Shown piece after piece: positions 1-9,997 of a stretch of DNA of 20,691 nt. The notes under the pieces are model-generated. The model had not been told where the DNA came from. It searched no databases and was given only the letters and a program-made list of their open reading frames with translations. The stretch spans positions 1-20,691 of the forward strand of contig JAIPMN010002720.1 in assembly GCA_020650975.1 (NCBI GenBank). Reading direction: 5' to 3'. The first letter of the stretch is position 1, and every line of letters starts with the position of its first letter. The position numbers were made by a program, and so were the translations under genes. This DNA comes from Apostichopus californicus. Its lineage: Eukaryota; Echinodermata; Holothuroidea; Aspidochirotida; Stichopodidae.

Positions 1-473
1 AAACAGTCCTGAGATTCATCTAAATTTCCCTGCCTTGAGATACTGTGTTTACATACAGTATATATATGTACACTTAAAACATTCTGACCTTTGATGATCA
101 TTTGCATATGACCTTTGACCGCCAATAAAAACAATTTAGGCTACATCTAATTCCATATAGGACAACCTCGTATGACGTAAAAAAAGTGTGTTACTTTTTA
201 GCTGAATATGGCACACAATTGACAACTAAAACTTTGAGTTTCATCCAAATGTTTCCTTCTTGAGATCTTATGTTTACAAGAATCACATGATTTACCCTTA
301 ATCAAAAGGAAGCTCTAACATAACTATTTAAAAAAAATGTATATTTTAAAATCATGTAAAACTACATAGTTTCAGACTTTTCAAAGGAAAAAATAAGCAC
401 ACACATAAACCTATGTACTTTTACATGCTTTCAACACCTTTTAAAGCATTTTATAGTTAACTCTTCCTGTTTT
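1..473 (+). repeat. Direct duplication, copy 1 (cut by the window edge)
   Basis: Nearly identical to 649-1387 in the same orientation. Positions 1-176 match 649-824 with no difference that I could see; positions 179-287 match 1051-1159, and 288-473 match 1202-1387. Relative to copy 2, this copy lacks 225 bp (825-1049) and 42 bp (1160-1201). At the first junction it has two extra bases (GT, 177-178). One substitution is visible near the CACACACAT stretch (AAATAAG versus AAATAAA). The left end of the duplication is not in view. Confidence 0.9.
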
Positions 474-1160
474 TTATATTTTACCATTTATATATGCAGC
501 AGCCTCATTGTTACAAAACAGGAGGAACCAATATATTTCCTCTCTTGTTGAGGTATCGTGCTTGTAGAATTCTACTGATCCAAAATGACCTTTGATCTCC
601 CACTGAAAACAATAATCTTCCCCTACTTGATAGGGTGATTCAAATGCGAAACAGTCCTGAGATTCATCTAAATTTCCCTGCCTTGAGATACTGTGTTTAC
701 ATACAGTATATATATGTACACTTAAAACATTCTGACCTTTGATGATCATTTGCATATGACCTTTGACCGCCAATAAAAACAATTTAGGCTACATCTAATT
801 CCATATAGGACAACCTCGTATGACCTTGAGATCCATCTCAGTTCCTCTCTTGAGCTATGGTGTTTACAAGTCATTCACACTTTGACACCTGCTGACTTCA
901 AATGACCTTTGACCTACACACTAAAACAATCGGCTTCATTAAATCAATGTTTAGGGGACATCCACACACAAACTAGATCCATCCAAATTATTCTTCTTGA
1001 GATTTTATTTACAAGGTATTCACATTTTTTATCCCCGTTGGCCTCCACCAAAAAAAAGTGTGTTACTTTTTAGCTGAATATGGCACACAATTGACAACTA
1101 AAACTTTGAGTTTCATCCAAATGTTTCCTTCTTGAGATCTTATGTTTACAAGAATCACAC
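1..1160 (+). repeat. Cluster of diverged ~150-bp repeat units carrying TGACCTTTGACC
   Basis: Several degenerate units share the order: AATGACCTTTGACC, then AAAACAAT, then a phrase like GATCCATCCAAAT, then TTCTTGAGAT, then TGTTTACAAG. Clear instances of TGACCTTTGA lie near 86, 110, 588, 735, 759 and 903. Clear TTTACAAG or TTTACATA ends lie near 49, 273, 697, 863, 1009 and 1146. The units are much more diverged from each other than the two large duplication copies are, so this array predates the duplication. Related pieces lie at 10915-11290 and 18430-19130. The core equals a DR1 nuclear-receptor half-site pair, probably by coincidence of repeat sequence. Confidence 0.7.
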
Positions 1161-1387
1161 ATAAAATGCATACACATACCCCACCATTGTTGCAACTGTA
1201 ATGATTTACCCTTAATCAAAAGGAAGCTCTAACATAACTATTTAAAAAAAATGTATATTTTAAAATCATGTAAAACTACATAGTTTCAGACTTTTCAAAG
1301 GAAAAAATAAACACACACATAAACCTATGTACTTTTACATGCTTTCAACACCTTTTAAAGCATTTTATAGTTAACTCTTCCTGTTTA
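649..1387 (+). repeat. Direct duplication, copy 2 (longer version)
   Basis: Second copy of the segment at 1-473, separated from it by 175 bp of single-copy sequence (474-648). It contains the 225-bp and 42-bp blocks missing from copy 1, and so probably resembles the ancestral state more closely. Identity in the shared parts is close to complete, so the event is recent or reflects assembly of two haplotypes in tandem. Similarity stops around 1387, just after TTCCTGTTT. Confidence 0.9.
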
Positions 1388-2156
1388 TTGTATTGGTTTT
1401 CTTCACATGCACATAGGTAAATATATACAGTATATATACACAAAAGGGCAAACTTAGTACCATGGATACATTTCCTCCCCTTAAAATATTCACGTCCTCG
1501 ATTTGGATGGTCTAAACCGAGTGGACAATTCCACCATATCACGCCCACATTTTGCACTGTCAGAGTGAGGCCTAACAGCAGGTGGAGGTGAGTGTACAGT
1601 ATAGACTTTGGCCACAGTCCTGCAGGGATTACTGCTACATACATACACACACACAAACACCCATGCACTCTCAAGGACATAGTGCTCGCTCTCACTGCTC
1701 TGCCAGATCTGCCATACGTACGTGATCGTTTTAATATGTATTTTGCCTCATTTGATGGAATAATATCAGATGACACACACTGAGGTGGAGAAACTATAAA
1801 CCTCTGACGGAGGAATAATAATAATAATAATAATAATACTAGCAGCAGCATTTTCAAAGTGCATATTACCAACTCATGAATATCTTCAGTTCCAATCATG
1901 CAACTTGGAACCAACTTGCAAATTACAGCAACAGAGCGATGGAGAGAGCGAGAAAGAGAGAGAATTTTTCATGTAATTTTTTCTGTTCGCTACTTTGGTG
2001 AAATTATCTTGTTTAAGAATGAAGCTATTTGACTGCAAGTGTTTTGAAGGGCAATATTATTTTAGGGGCATCAAATTTTTCGAGAATATAGCTAAATTAA
2101 AGACATCAGACAAACTAATGCCTCAATCAAGTTTTCAAATTTATGCAGTAGTATGA
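1388..2156. other. No gene seen; simple repeats
   Basis: Holds an AAT microsatellite at 1813-1838 and a GA-rich tract near 1932-1964. A 189-residue minus-strand frame runs across 1345-1914, but it includes leucine runs read from the microsatellite and overlaps duplicated DNA, so I do not treat it as coding. No splice-bounded exon with a recognisable domain was found. Confidence 0.5.
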
Positions 2157-2580
2157 TTGATATGGTCGATGTTGTGTAATCCTAATACTAACTTTTATGT
2201 GATTCTTCAAGAGCTCTGAATAACACACTGATTACCATAGCATATATCTTCTTGTTTGATATAGTCGATGTTGTGTCATCCTTTATAGTGTGATTCTTCA
2301 AGCTGAATGACACACTGATTACCACTTTAAAGGAACTTAAGCATATCTTCTTGTTTGATATGGTCGATGTTGTGTCATCCTTTATAGTCAGATTCTTCAA
2401 GCTGAATGACACACTGATTACCACTTTAAAGGAACTTAAGCATATCTTCTTGTTTGAGATAGTCGATGTTGTGTCATCCTTTATAGTGTGATTCTTCAAG
2501 CTGAATGACACACTGAACACCACTTTAACAGAACAACTTCTTGTTTGATATGGTTGATGTTGTTTACATGAATTGGCAAG
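2157..2580 (+). repeat. Tandem array, 99-bp unit, about 4.4 copies
   Basis: Units begin TTGATATGGTCGATGTTGTG at 2157, 2256, 2355, 2454 and 2545. The first three spacings are exactly 99 bp and the fourth is 91 bp. The two middle units (2256 and 2355) are nearly identical; the first and last are more diverged, and the array fades after about 2580. Because 99 is a multiple of three, a 111-residue minus-strand frame with a 33-residue period crosses it. That frame is a by-product of the repeat, not a gene. Confidence 0.9.
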
Positions 2581-4495
2581 CTCAATAACATTCCAGGAGG
2601 ATGCTGTTTTAATTCACCTTTCTTGACTTAAATTGGACGATTTGTTGTTGCAGATAGTAACGGCCAGACTTTACATAAACACCCTCTGTGCTTGGACGTG
2701 ACCTTCAAATCCATATTGCGGAAGACATTTAATGGTTGAATTCTAAAAGACCTGGCTTCATTGGGTACAAGTATGCTCACTCCACACCCTCCTTTCACAA
2801 TTGGATCCTATCTTGACTGACACCTGGGTATCATTCAAAGCACTTTGTAGGGCACTTCGTAACCTTTCCTACCTGTACTAGAACTTATTATCCAGATTCC
2901 GATATAATCTTCTTCCCTCTTTAGGTGTGCTCCGAGGGGGGAATTGACACCTTACACACACATAACCAACACCACAGCGAGGTGTCTTGACATTGGAAAT
3001 GAATATTTTAATGTCATCTTAGGCAAACCTTATAACTGTCCGGTCTAATTGAATTTAGTAGGGCCAGGAAATTCTTGCCCAAATTAACCACTTCTCCATG
3101 TGTTAATCTATTGCAACAAAGTATACTTTGGGGGGGAGGGGGGATAACCTCCAAAGGAAAGCAGATTTGCAGGGAAAGTTTTTTGGCCTTCAACCTTTTC
3201 TGGCTGCTACAAGCGGACAATCTCAAATATATATGCACAGTATCACTGTATCTACACGTAATGACGCTAACCTTTCCCCCTACACTATTGCATTTCCCAT
3301 GCCTACCTAAATTTGTACCTTTCTCCAGGCACTGCAGGAGAAAAGGTAAATGACTTGATTATCCCCTTCCCACATTCTCCCCCCTCCTCCTCCCCCCCCA
3401 CCCCCATTCTCTCTCACCTTCAGAGTAGTACAGTTCTTGAATTTAGTCATCTTCATATAACCTTTCAAACAAAGCAAACTGAATCAACTTTTTCTGTAAC
3501 TTGTATTTTTATTTACAAAACTGTTCAAGAAGAAAAGAGCAAGCCCAAGCATTCTCCTCTCAAGGAATGTTGTAATTGTCAATTTCATCAAATACACAAA
3601 AGTTTCAGCAATATTCATGGGATGTTTTGCTGCTACAAAACGAAGAGCTCATCTAGACCCCGTATCGTGTGTCATGCAGGAAGGAGCAAATCATTCTATG
3701 GCTGTGTAGCTAACTGACCAATTAGGAATTTGTTTCTAGTGTGAATTACCCTCTCTCTCTCTCTGTATGCTACCAAAAATAATAGGGAAAAGAGCCAACA
3801 GTGATGGAGTTTCACCGTGTTCTGTGACCGATCATCAAGTCTGAATTACTGTGTCCGACTTGATGTTCACTTTTTTATTACAACCAATACTGGTCAGTTT
3901 GCATCCTATCTGTACAACATTCCACAGGCAATCCAAGTGTTGACAGGAAAGACGTCCCTTGATTTCCATACGACCAGCCAAATCAAATCAAACCATGGGC
4001 CAAAACTAACAGATTCAACTCGAATTCACTCAGTGCCAACAACAATTAACTGTGCCGGGGCAAAAGGATGGAAAGTAGTATTAGGGAAAGGTACCCTTCT
4101 GTGCTCTTAGCTGAAATACTTCCCTTAGATGTGACTGTACCATCTGAAGTACATTTCGAGGCATCAATCCATCAATTAACACTTGCTTTTCCCCACTTCT
4201 CTGGCATACATGTTTATGACAACAATTTAGAAGCTGAGATTCATGCAGCAGTTTATGAACCCTTTTCCCCATTTTTATTATTATTATTATTATTATAATA
4301 TTGGGGGAACAAGAAGGTGCTGTGAGCAATAGACTATGCAAGTATATAGATCTGTACATGTGAAGTATGCATGGTAAACCGTTTGCAGTTGTATTTCCAT
4401 GCGATGTATCACCCACAATCTCTAATCGGTGGTGATTTGTTTTCAGGAACAAAATAAATCTGATAAAAGAGAAACAGACAAAGAGTGAACCTTAC
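2581..4495. other. No recognisable gene; probable intron or flank of the IgSF gene
   Basis: In the gene's direction this stretch follows the donor of exon B, so it should be intron. I searched it for the second half of the next Ig domain (a DxGxYxC motif on the minus strand) and found none. It contains G runs at 3129-3143, a C/T-rich tract at 3357-3420, a short CT repeat near 3755 and a TTA microsatellite at 4277-4297. Plus-strand frames at 3313-3717 and 3817-4110 have no recognisable domain, no convincing splice context and biased stretches, and are probably chance. Confidence 0.5.
3361..3405 (-). other. C-rich tract, G-quadruplex-prone on the minus strand
   Basis: Repeated C runs (CCCC, CCC, CCCCCC, CCCCCCCC, CCCCC) separated by short spacers give at least four G tracts on the minus strand. 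If the IgSF gene extends this way, the G tracts would be in its transcript. The motif is visible; folding is inferred. Confidence 0.5.
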
Positions 4496-4764
4496 CACTT
4501 CTGGTCCACGAGACACGGAGATTGTCCCTGGAAGGCAAGCACTCCAACAAAGCCGAGTCTCCGAGAGCTTTATCCTGAGCTGTTGGACCCGCGAGTATCA
4601 ACCGCTGTGAATCTAGCGGTGTATTCACGACTCGATTGGACACCACTAGTGTTAGGTTTGCTGAAAATGTTCTGCCGAATGAATTATTGAAGCACTGGTA
4701 GTAACCGCCGTCCGAGTCTGATACACTGGTTATTTGAATGATTCCGTGAGGTAGAAAACAAACT
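4496..4764 (-). CDS. IgSF protein, internal exon B (second half of one Ig domain and start of the next)
   Basis: Minus-strand internal exon. Acceptor: a long pyrimidine tract ending CATTTCCACAG, with start at 4764. Donor: AGAAGTG|GTAAGG, with end at 4496. The 269 bp enter in phase 2, matching exon A's exit, and leave in phase 1. An alternative AG two bases downstream would break the frame with exon A, so 4764 is preferred. The translation runs VCFLPHGIIQITSVSDSDG and GYYQCFNNSFGRT: the DxGxYxC signature of the Ig F strand, then a G strand (NLTLVV). A linker follows, and a second Ig domain opens with GDSALLECLPS and VSWTRSG (B-strand Cys, C-strand Trp). NNS and NLT are N-glycosylation sequons. 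Local GC is higher than in flanking DNA. The exon carrying the rest of the second domain was not found in the window. The domain calls are strong; the family is unresolved. Confidence 0.85.
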
Positions 4765-7700
4765 CTGTGGAAATGAGAATAAAAGAGAAAAAAAGAAGCG
4801 TTTTGGGAGTTGATTTGGGTGATCACAGGTCTTGAAATTAATGCAATTCAAATTTTGAAGAAATATCACGGTTCATTATTAATGTTTCTGACTTGTCATA
4901 TTAAAGGGTACAATGGTGGTGATAGATGTTGAGAATCAAAAAGTTTTCCGTATAATCAAAATGGCTAATTATCATCTTTATTGTGGCGTGACTTAGATCG
5001 GCTGCAAATCTTTTTTTGTGTAATATTTTGTGGCATATTTGGTAAAACTGCACTGGCAGTAACTGACAATCCAGTGGATTATACCCATGCCCATACAGAA
5101 CTGCCCTGAAACTATAGCGCTTACACTTTATCTATCATGATACCCGAGTGTGAAGACTCGCACACAAAGAAACGTTTCATGCCGGTAATCTTCGAATAAG
5201 GTGTAACAGAAGTGTGAGACACCACCATCGATCCCTGAAAATACGCACACAGCTTGCTACCGTCGGTAATTAGACACTAGTGTACAGTCAATAAAATACA
5301 GCTACGGTCAATACCCACAACACAGTGTACATACTGTAGCTGCGATGGACATCTCAGGTCTAGATAAAAGATAACAAGGTATCACGTTTTATTACTGTCT
5401 GCATTTGTAGCGACAAGAAGAAAACTTCACTTGCAAGCAACGGAAAGTTAACTTTTTCAGAGCGCGGCACGTGGTTTGGGGCAAGTCTTCAATGCCTTTA
5501 AGCCAAACCTCAACCTCCAATCAAACATCGATATGAAAATTCAGTGATTTTGTCCTTTCCGTCACTGCTAATACTTAAGGAGTAACTCTGACACTTAACC
5601 ATAATGTTTTGCTTTACTTTGATTACATGTTTTTCCTAAAATTACTACCTTATTTTTATATCTGTATTGCTGGCTGGCAGCCAAGTCAGTCATACCGTTA
5701 GCAAACCAGTTTTGCCAGTAGATTGTCTGACGTAAAGGATATATGCTGGTATAGATCTGTAAGCATCCGCACACTACCATCTTTTACAACACGTGGCAGG
5801 CCATGTGATTAGGGTAGGACAAATGTACAGAATGAACGAATGGAAATGGCGAAAAAGTAGGACAAAAGTGGAGAAAATGGAAGAGAAAATTAGGGATAAA
5901 AGAACTGAAAGAGACACACGTTGCAACATTAGCCATGCTATAACTGAGACATATGTGTAGGGCGGTGTGAAAACACCGAGTGAATTCTTGTGATTGAGAA
6001 CATCTTAAAGCGGTTCTGTGCGGTCCGAAATAGGAAATACATAAAAGTTACTTGTACGATGATAAAGCGACAACGAATGTGGGAGAGACCCGCATTGGCT
6101 CACGGAATTCAACTTCAACATTTTAACTCAAATCTAACGTTAAAACTTGAGTATTATGCATGTGTTACACCGATGAAATCGCCACTGTTTAGTGTTGCAT
6201 ATTCATTACTACATTCACATCTAGGCGTGGTCTAGCTTTCAGTATGAGAGCCGTTTTTTCCAAAATTTGACCGTTTTTTAACCCGTTTACGTTATATTTA
6301 ACAAACTATCACTAGTTGTCATTTTCAGTCATCAAATGACATATTTCGGTACCTGAGATGTCACAAAATCCCCAAAACGTTCCATTAGTGTAGTTTAAGT
6401 AGAAAGTGCCAATGTTGAGTGGGGCGAGACAGGTATGAGAGGTGCAAAGCAAATACAAAACCTCCCATCGTTGTTGACTGTCATAATCACACCTGTGTTA
6501 AATGGCAGAAATAAGCATACTTCCAGGGTAACTTGTAGTATTTATATGATAAAACCAAACCAAAGGCAAGAATATTTAGTTAAGCTGGTGCAAAAATAGT
6601 TCAAATAGGATAAAAACCGGAAAGGAGGAAATGTACGTTTGGGAGTGGGGGGGCGGGTGGCAGGACAACAAAGATGCACAGTAATCCCTCAGTACGGGTC
6701 AGGATACAAAAAAAAAAGCCCACCACATATACACCATCCGACAGCCCCACCTCACCCGACAACCATGTTGCATCACAAACAGACAAAATCTGTGTGTACG
6801 AACAGATACTGAGATTAGTCAGACTGACTTTGCAGGTGCACAACCTACCCTGGCTCTTATGTCAGCAATGAAGGCAGACAGTGTTCTCCATTTAGAACAC
6901 AAACATATATATACCTAGGTTTCATTTTCATGACATGGTTCCAGGGGCCCCCCACCCAGGCAGGCTCTTCTACTATACCTTGATGAACTGCTGCTCACTT
7001 GGCAAATAGATCATGCTGGTCTAAGATACCACAATGAACCAGCAATCATCCACACTGAACATTAAACAGAGGCACCACACAGGCAGTTCTACCTGATTGC
7101 AGCATGAGAATGTTTTAAAACTTAGCCTCTCAAGACACACACACACTCACACATACAACATAATGCATGCGTGCAAAGATCTTGCTCTGCAGGTTTTGAC
7201 CTGCAAAGACAGGTTAATTCGGCGGCTGGTGCTCATAGTCATGACCAAGATCAGCGTCACTGATGCAAAGGGGAAAACTGAGAGGTGCTCTGTCAATGGT
7301 AACTATTCTTCCTGACCAGTCAGCATCATTAAAACCCCAGAGAGACTGTAAAACCATATTATTCAATCACAATATACTAATTAAATGTAACAAGACATCA
7401 AATGGTAATTCCTTTCCATCACAACCGATATTTTATGTTCCCTCCGGTGGCAATCATGCTTAGAAAAAAAACAAAAAAAAACAGTAATTCTTAAGGGGGG
7501 GCATTGACCTTTGCAGGAAGGTTTCCAAATTGGAATGTAATCCTTAAGAATTTGTGAGAGATTTCGAGTCAATCTCTTTCGGGGTTGCGTTAAATGGCGG
7601 GCCTTTGAGTGGAAATATCGTCTGTCATTCGAGATAAACTGCAAAGATTCATGATGGAGGGGGGGGGGAGCAACAGTTTAGATGACAACCTCTTTCAGTT

Positions 7701-9078
7701 GATCCAGAATAATGTGATGGAGAAACCTAACGCTGATATATTTGAAAGAGACTTTTGTTTTTTTTTCTTTCTGTTTTTGAATTTTTGCCAAAGGCACTAG
7801 GGAATCTGTTGGGTCATGATGGCCATCATCGATATCCTTGGCTTGTAGACAGAGCCCATTCAATATTCACATCCTCCATGTTCACAGATAGTTTTGCGAT
7901 GCATACAGATGCCCCCATAGTATCGTTGTAATTGATAAAGGTCAAAGGTGGTACAGGTTGAACGTCACTTATAGATGAACTGTGATAGATTCTTATACTG
8001 TACCATGTAAAGTATAACAGCGGGAGGGGGGGGGATGGGGACTTTTAAATGCTTACAGGAGGATGACAATGTTACATTAGTCACTGTTAGTTAGACTTGT
8101 TACTTTTTGGTTAAATACTTGTCTTATATCATGATGCCCTTATCACAAATTGGAAATAGAAAAAGTATAATGTAGGTATCCAATGGGAACCTTAAAACAG
8201 TCTCACTGTACGGAATGGGTCTTGAACTGTTTTCCCAACCCTTTGTAATTTACATTGGCAAATAACTGTTGAACAGAAAATAAAATAACTTGTGATCTTT
8301 ACTACATATGGTGCTTTTAGTTTGAACTTGAATAATATCTCAATATTTTTTATTTATCTTATTCTTTGGCACTGCAGGCCCCCCCCCCCCACACAGTACC
8401 CTAAACCATTGAGACTAGAAGCTGCGCAGTAGTAGCTAAAACCCATGTCATGCAGAAAATAAACAGGAGAGCAATATGTGGCACACATAGGCATTTAACA
8501 AACTTCACCTAGTTTGAATATTTACAAGTGACGAGCTTACCAGCAGCAACTGCTGCTACCAACCAGGAACAAGGACTAGAGGTAGTTCGCAAGTTTCAAT
8601 GACTTTTCGCTGTCCACACACGCTCTATAAATTACAAATTTCCTTGCTATCAACATAGACGTAGGAGCCCAATTTGATTTGGGGGCGCTGTAACGACTTG
8701 CCCGAAAAATATAACCTAAAGTTTTCGCACGCTCCGCGCTTTGAACATCTTAATGTGCATATCATATAGGCATGCATCGGTTATTACACCGCATGCCAAT
8801 AACATACAATCATTTGCCGTGTTATTGCCCTTCCATATTGGTTATAATTATTATTGGGGAAGTCGTTACAATAATAATGATCATAATATTATCAGTTTAA
8901 CCATTGAAAAATACATTGCAAATTATATTTCTTTCAGTACAGGCCCGAAAAATTCTCAGCATATTGCCCAAATTTTCACAAACATTTTTGGTTGGGGTGG
9001 CTGCAGCCCCCCCCTCCAGCCGCCCCCCCCCCCGCCTCCTACACCTATGGCTATCAATACTATAGATGTGAAACTTAC
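4765..9078 (-). other. Intron between IgSF exons A and B
   Basis: Phase-2 intron of 4314 bp, bounded by GTAAGT at 9078 and CCACAG at 4765. It splits an Ig domain between its C and F strands. Apart from the transposon at 8646-9057, I see only simple sequence: short A runs near 7470, G runs near 6650, 7660 and 8030, and a C run near 8380. A small hairpin CGAGT/ACTCG sits near 5144-5160. ORFs within it are short and look random. No second gene or RNA gene was recognised inside. Confidence 0.7.
8646..9057. mobile_element. Non-autonomous TIR transposon (hAT-like MITE) with 8-bp target-site duplication
   Basis: The element spans 8654-9049 (396 bp) and is flanked by identical 8-bp repeats GCTATCAA at 8646-8653 and 9050-9057. 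Its ends are inverted repeats: CATAGACGTAGGAG at 8654-8667 against the complement of 9036-9049, with 12 of 14 positions matching. Inside the right end are an 11-C run (9023-9033) and an 8-C run (9007-9014). There is no transposase frame, so it would depend on an enzyme supplied elsewhere. An 8-bp duplication and ends starting CA are typical of the hAT superfamily; the superfamily call is an inference. It lies inside the intron, 21 bp from the splice donor of exon A. The intact duplication suggests a fairly recent insertion. Confidence 0.8.
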
Positions 9079-9256
9079 CTGCAATTGTTGCCTCCATCTA
9101 TCCTAGGAGAAGGAGGAGAAGATAAATTGTGTCCATTGTGCAGCCAGTTGTAACCGGCCATATGTGAAGGGATACCTGAGGAGGAGCATTGTAATCTTGC
9201 AGCAGTACCAGATCTGATGATGTTACTCTGAGGTTGAATAGTAAAAAGAGGTAGTT
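9079..9256 (-). CDS. IgSF protein, internal exon A (first half of an Ig domain)
   Basis: Internal exon of an immunoglobulin-superfamily cell-surface or secreted protein, read on the minus strand. Acceptor: a pyrimidine-rich tract ending CTCCTCCACAG, with exon start at 9256. Donor: TTGCAG|GTAAGT, with exon end at 9079. The 178 bp enter in phase 1 (two bases, then 58 codons) and leave in phase 2. The translation begins LPLFTIQPQSNIIRSG and has the B-strand cysteine in ARLQCSSSG, then, 15 residues later, the C-strand tryptophan in YNWLHNG; it ends RIDGGNNC. This is the usual front half of an I-set Ig domain. A phase-1 entry at a domain start is typical of extracellular module genes. The second half of the domain is in exon B, 4.3 kb downstream in the transcript. 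I cannot place the family; receptors of the DCC/neogenin/protogenin, sidekick or contactin type are possible. No stop occurs in this frame. Confidence 0.8.
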
Positions 9257-9439
9257 CTGTGGAGGAGAAGTTGGGAGGATAAACAATTATTATTAGGCAA
9301 ACATTTTGAATGAAAATGGCAGGTACCTTTTACACAGAATTCAGAGAAATCGCTACCAAGACCTACAGTACAAAACAAGTTTAGTCTGACTGACAATCAA
9401 GCAGGTCATACTCTACTTTTGGTTCACATATCTTTGGTT

Positions 9440-9680
9440 TACATATCGAGGAGTGTTAGCTCAGTGGTTAACGCCGGTGCCTTTCAATCATAAGGGTCCC
9501 GAGTTCGAGTCACTCCAAGATTAATGTATGTCGTCCAGTTACAGAGTTGTTGACAATTGACAATTGACAATTCATAATCATGGACGTTAAATATGAATCT
9601 AAGAGACTGACTTCGGTCAGCTTGCGGCTTTGATAAGCCAATGAGGCTTCTTCGCGAGTTCCTGATCTAAAATACATATC
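9440..9680 (+). mobile_element. tRNA-derived SINE with 8-bp target-site duplication
   Basis: Short interspersed element spanning 9448-9672 (225 bp), between direct repeats TACATATC at 9440-9447 and 9673-9680. The head carries RNA polymerase III promoter boxes: box A TAGCTCAGTGG near 9457 and a box-B-like AGTTCGAGTCA at 9502-9512, about 33 bp apart. GGAGTG at 9450 can pair with CACTCC at 9511, but no full cloverleaf forms, so it is not a working tRNA gene. The body has three tandem TTGACAA copies (9550-9570). The tail has a hairpin CTGAC-TTCG-GTCAG (9607-9620) and a second hairpin GGCTT/AAGCC (9626-9639), and the element ends in CTAAAA. There is no long poly-A. It lies upstream of exon A in the gene's orientation and is inserted antisense to it. 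Confidence 0.8.
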
Positions 9681-9997
9681 TATATTGGTATTTTATTTTG
9701 CATACAGTAGCATGGTGTGGGTCCTATTATGACGCACCTAAGAACTTGCAAAGGCAAAGTTTTACTCATTGTTGAATAAATTTCTCAAATTTTTACATAT
9801 CTAGCCATTTTAATATATGGCCGACAAGCACCGACATGCAAAATTGTGGAGAAACTGTGGGCAATTTTCTTGGCAGTATCTTCATGCAATATGGTGACAT
9901 ACTGGGATCTATTATGATGCAGTCTACTCAAAAGAAGGGGAATGCGTCCGGGATTCACATGAAAGATCTTAAACGAGTTAAAGCTAAGTATTAATCC

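Noticed and set aside
1345..1914. 189-residue minus-strand ORF
   Set aside because: It has poly-leucine from an AAT microsatellite, overlaps the end of the duplication and shows no recognisable domain.
2653..2736. Plus-strand terminal exon after TTGTTGTTGCAG
   Set aside because: It has an acceptor-like site and a 27-codon frame, but no domain, no partner exon, and lies on the wrong strand for the only gene seen.
3313..3717. 134-residue plus-strand ORF
   Set aside because: It is Pro/Ser-rich from a C/T tract, has no domain, and lies on the strand opposite the IgSF gene in its probable intron.
4081..4452. 123-residue minus-strand ORF just after exon B, as the next IgSF exon
   Set aside because: It contains an isoleucine run from a TTA microsatellite and lacks the DxGxYxC motif needed to complete the Ig domain.
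4762..4764. Alternative exon B acceptor two bases downstream (CAGAG)
   Set aside because: It would give a symmetrical 1-1 exon but break the frame with exon A, which exits in phase 2.
9450..9522. Functional tRNA gene
   Set aside because: Box A and box B are present, but the T arm and acceptor cannot both pair. Direct repeats flank a longer unit, which fits a SINE.
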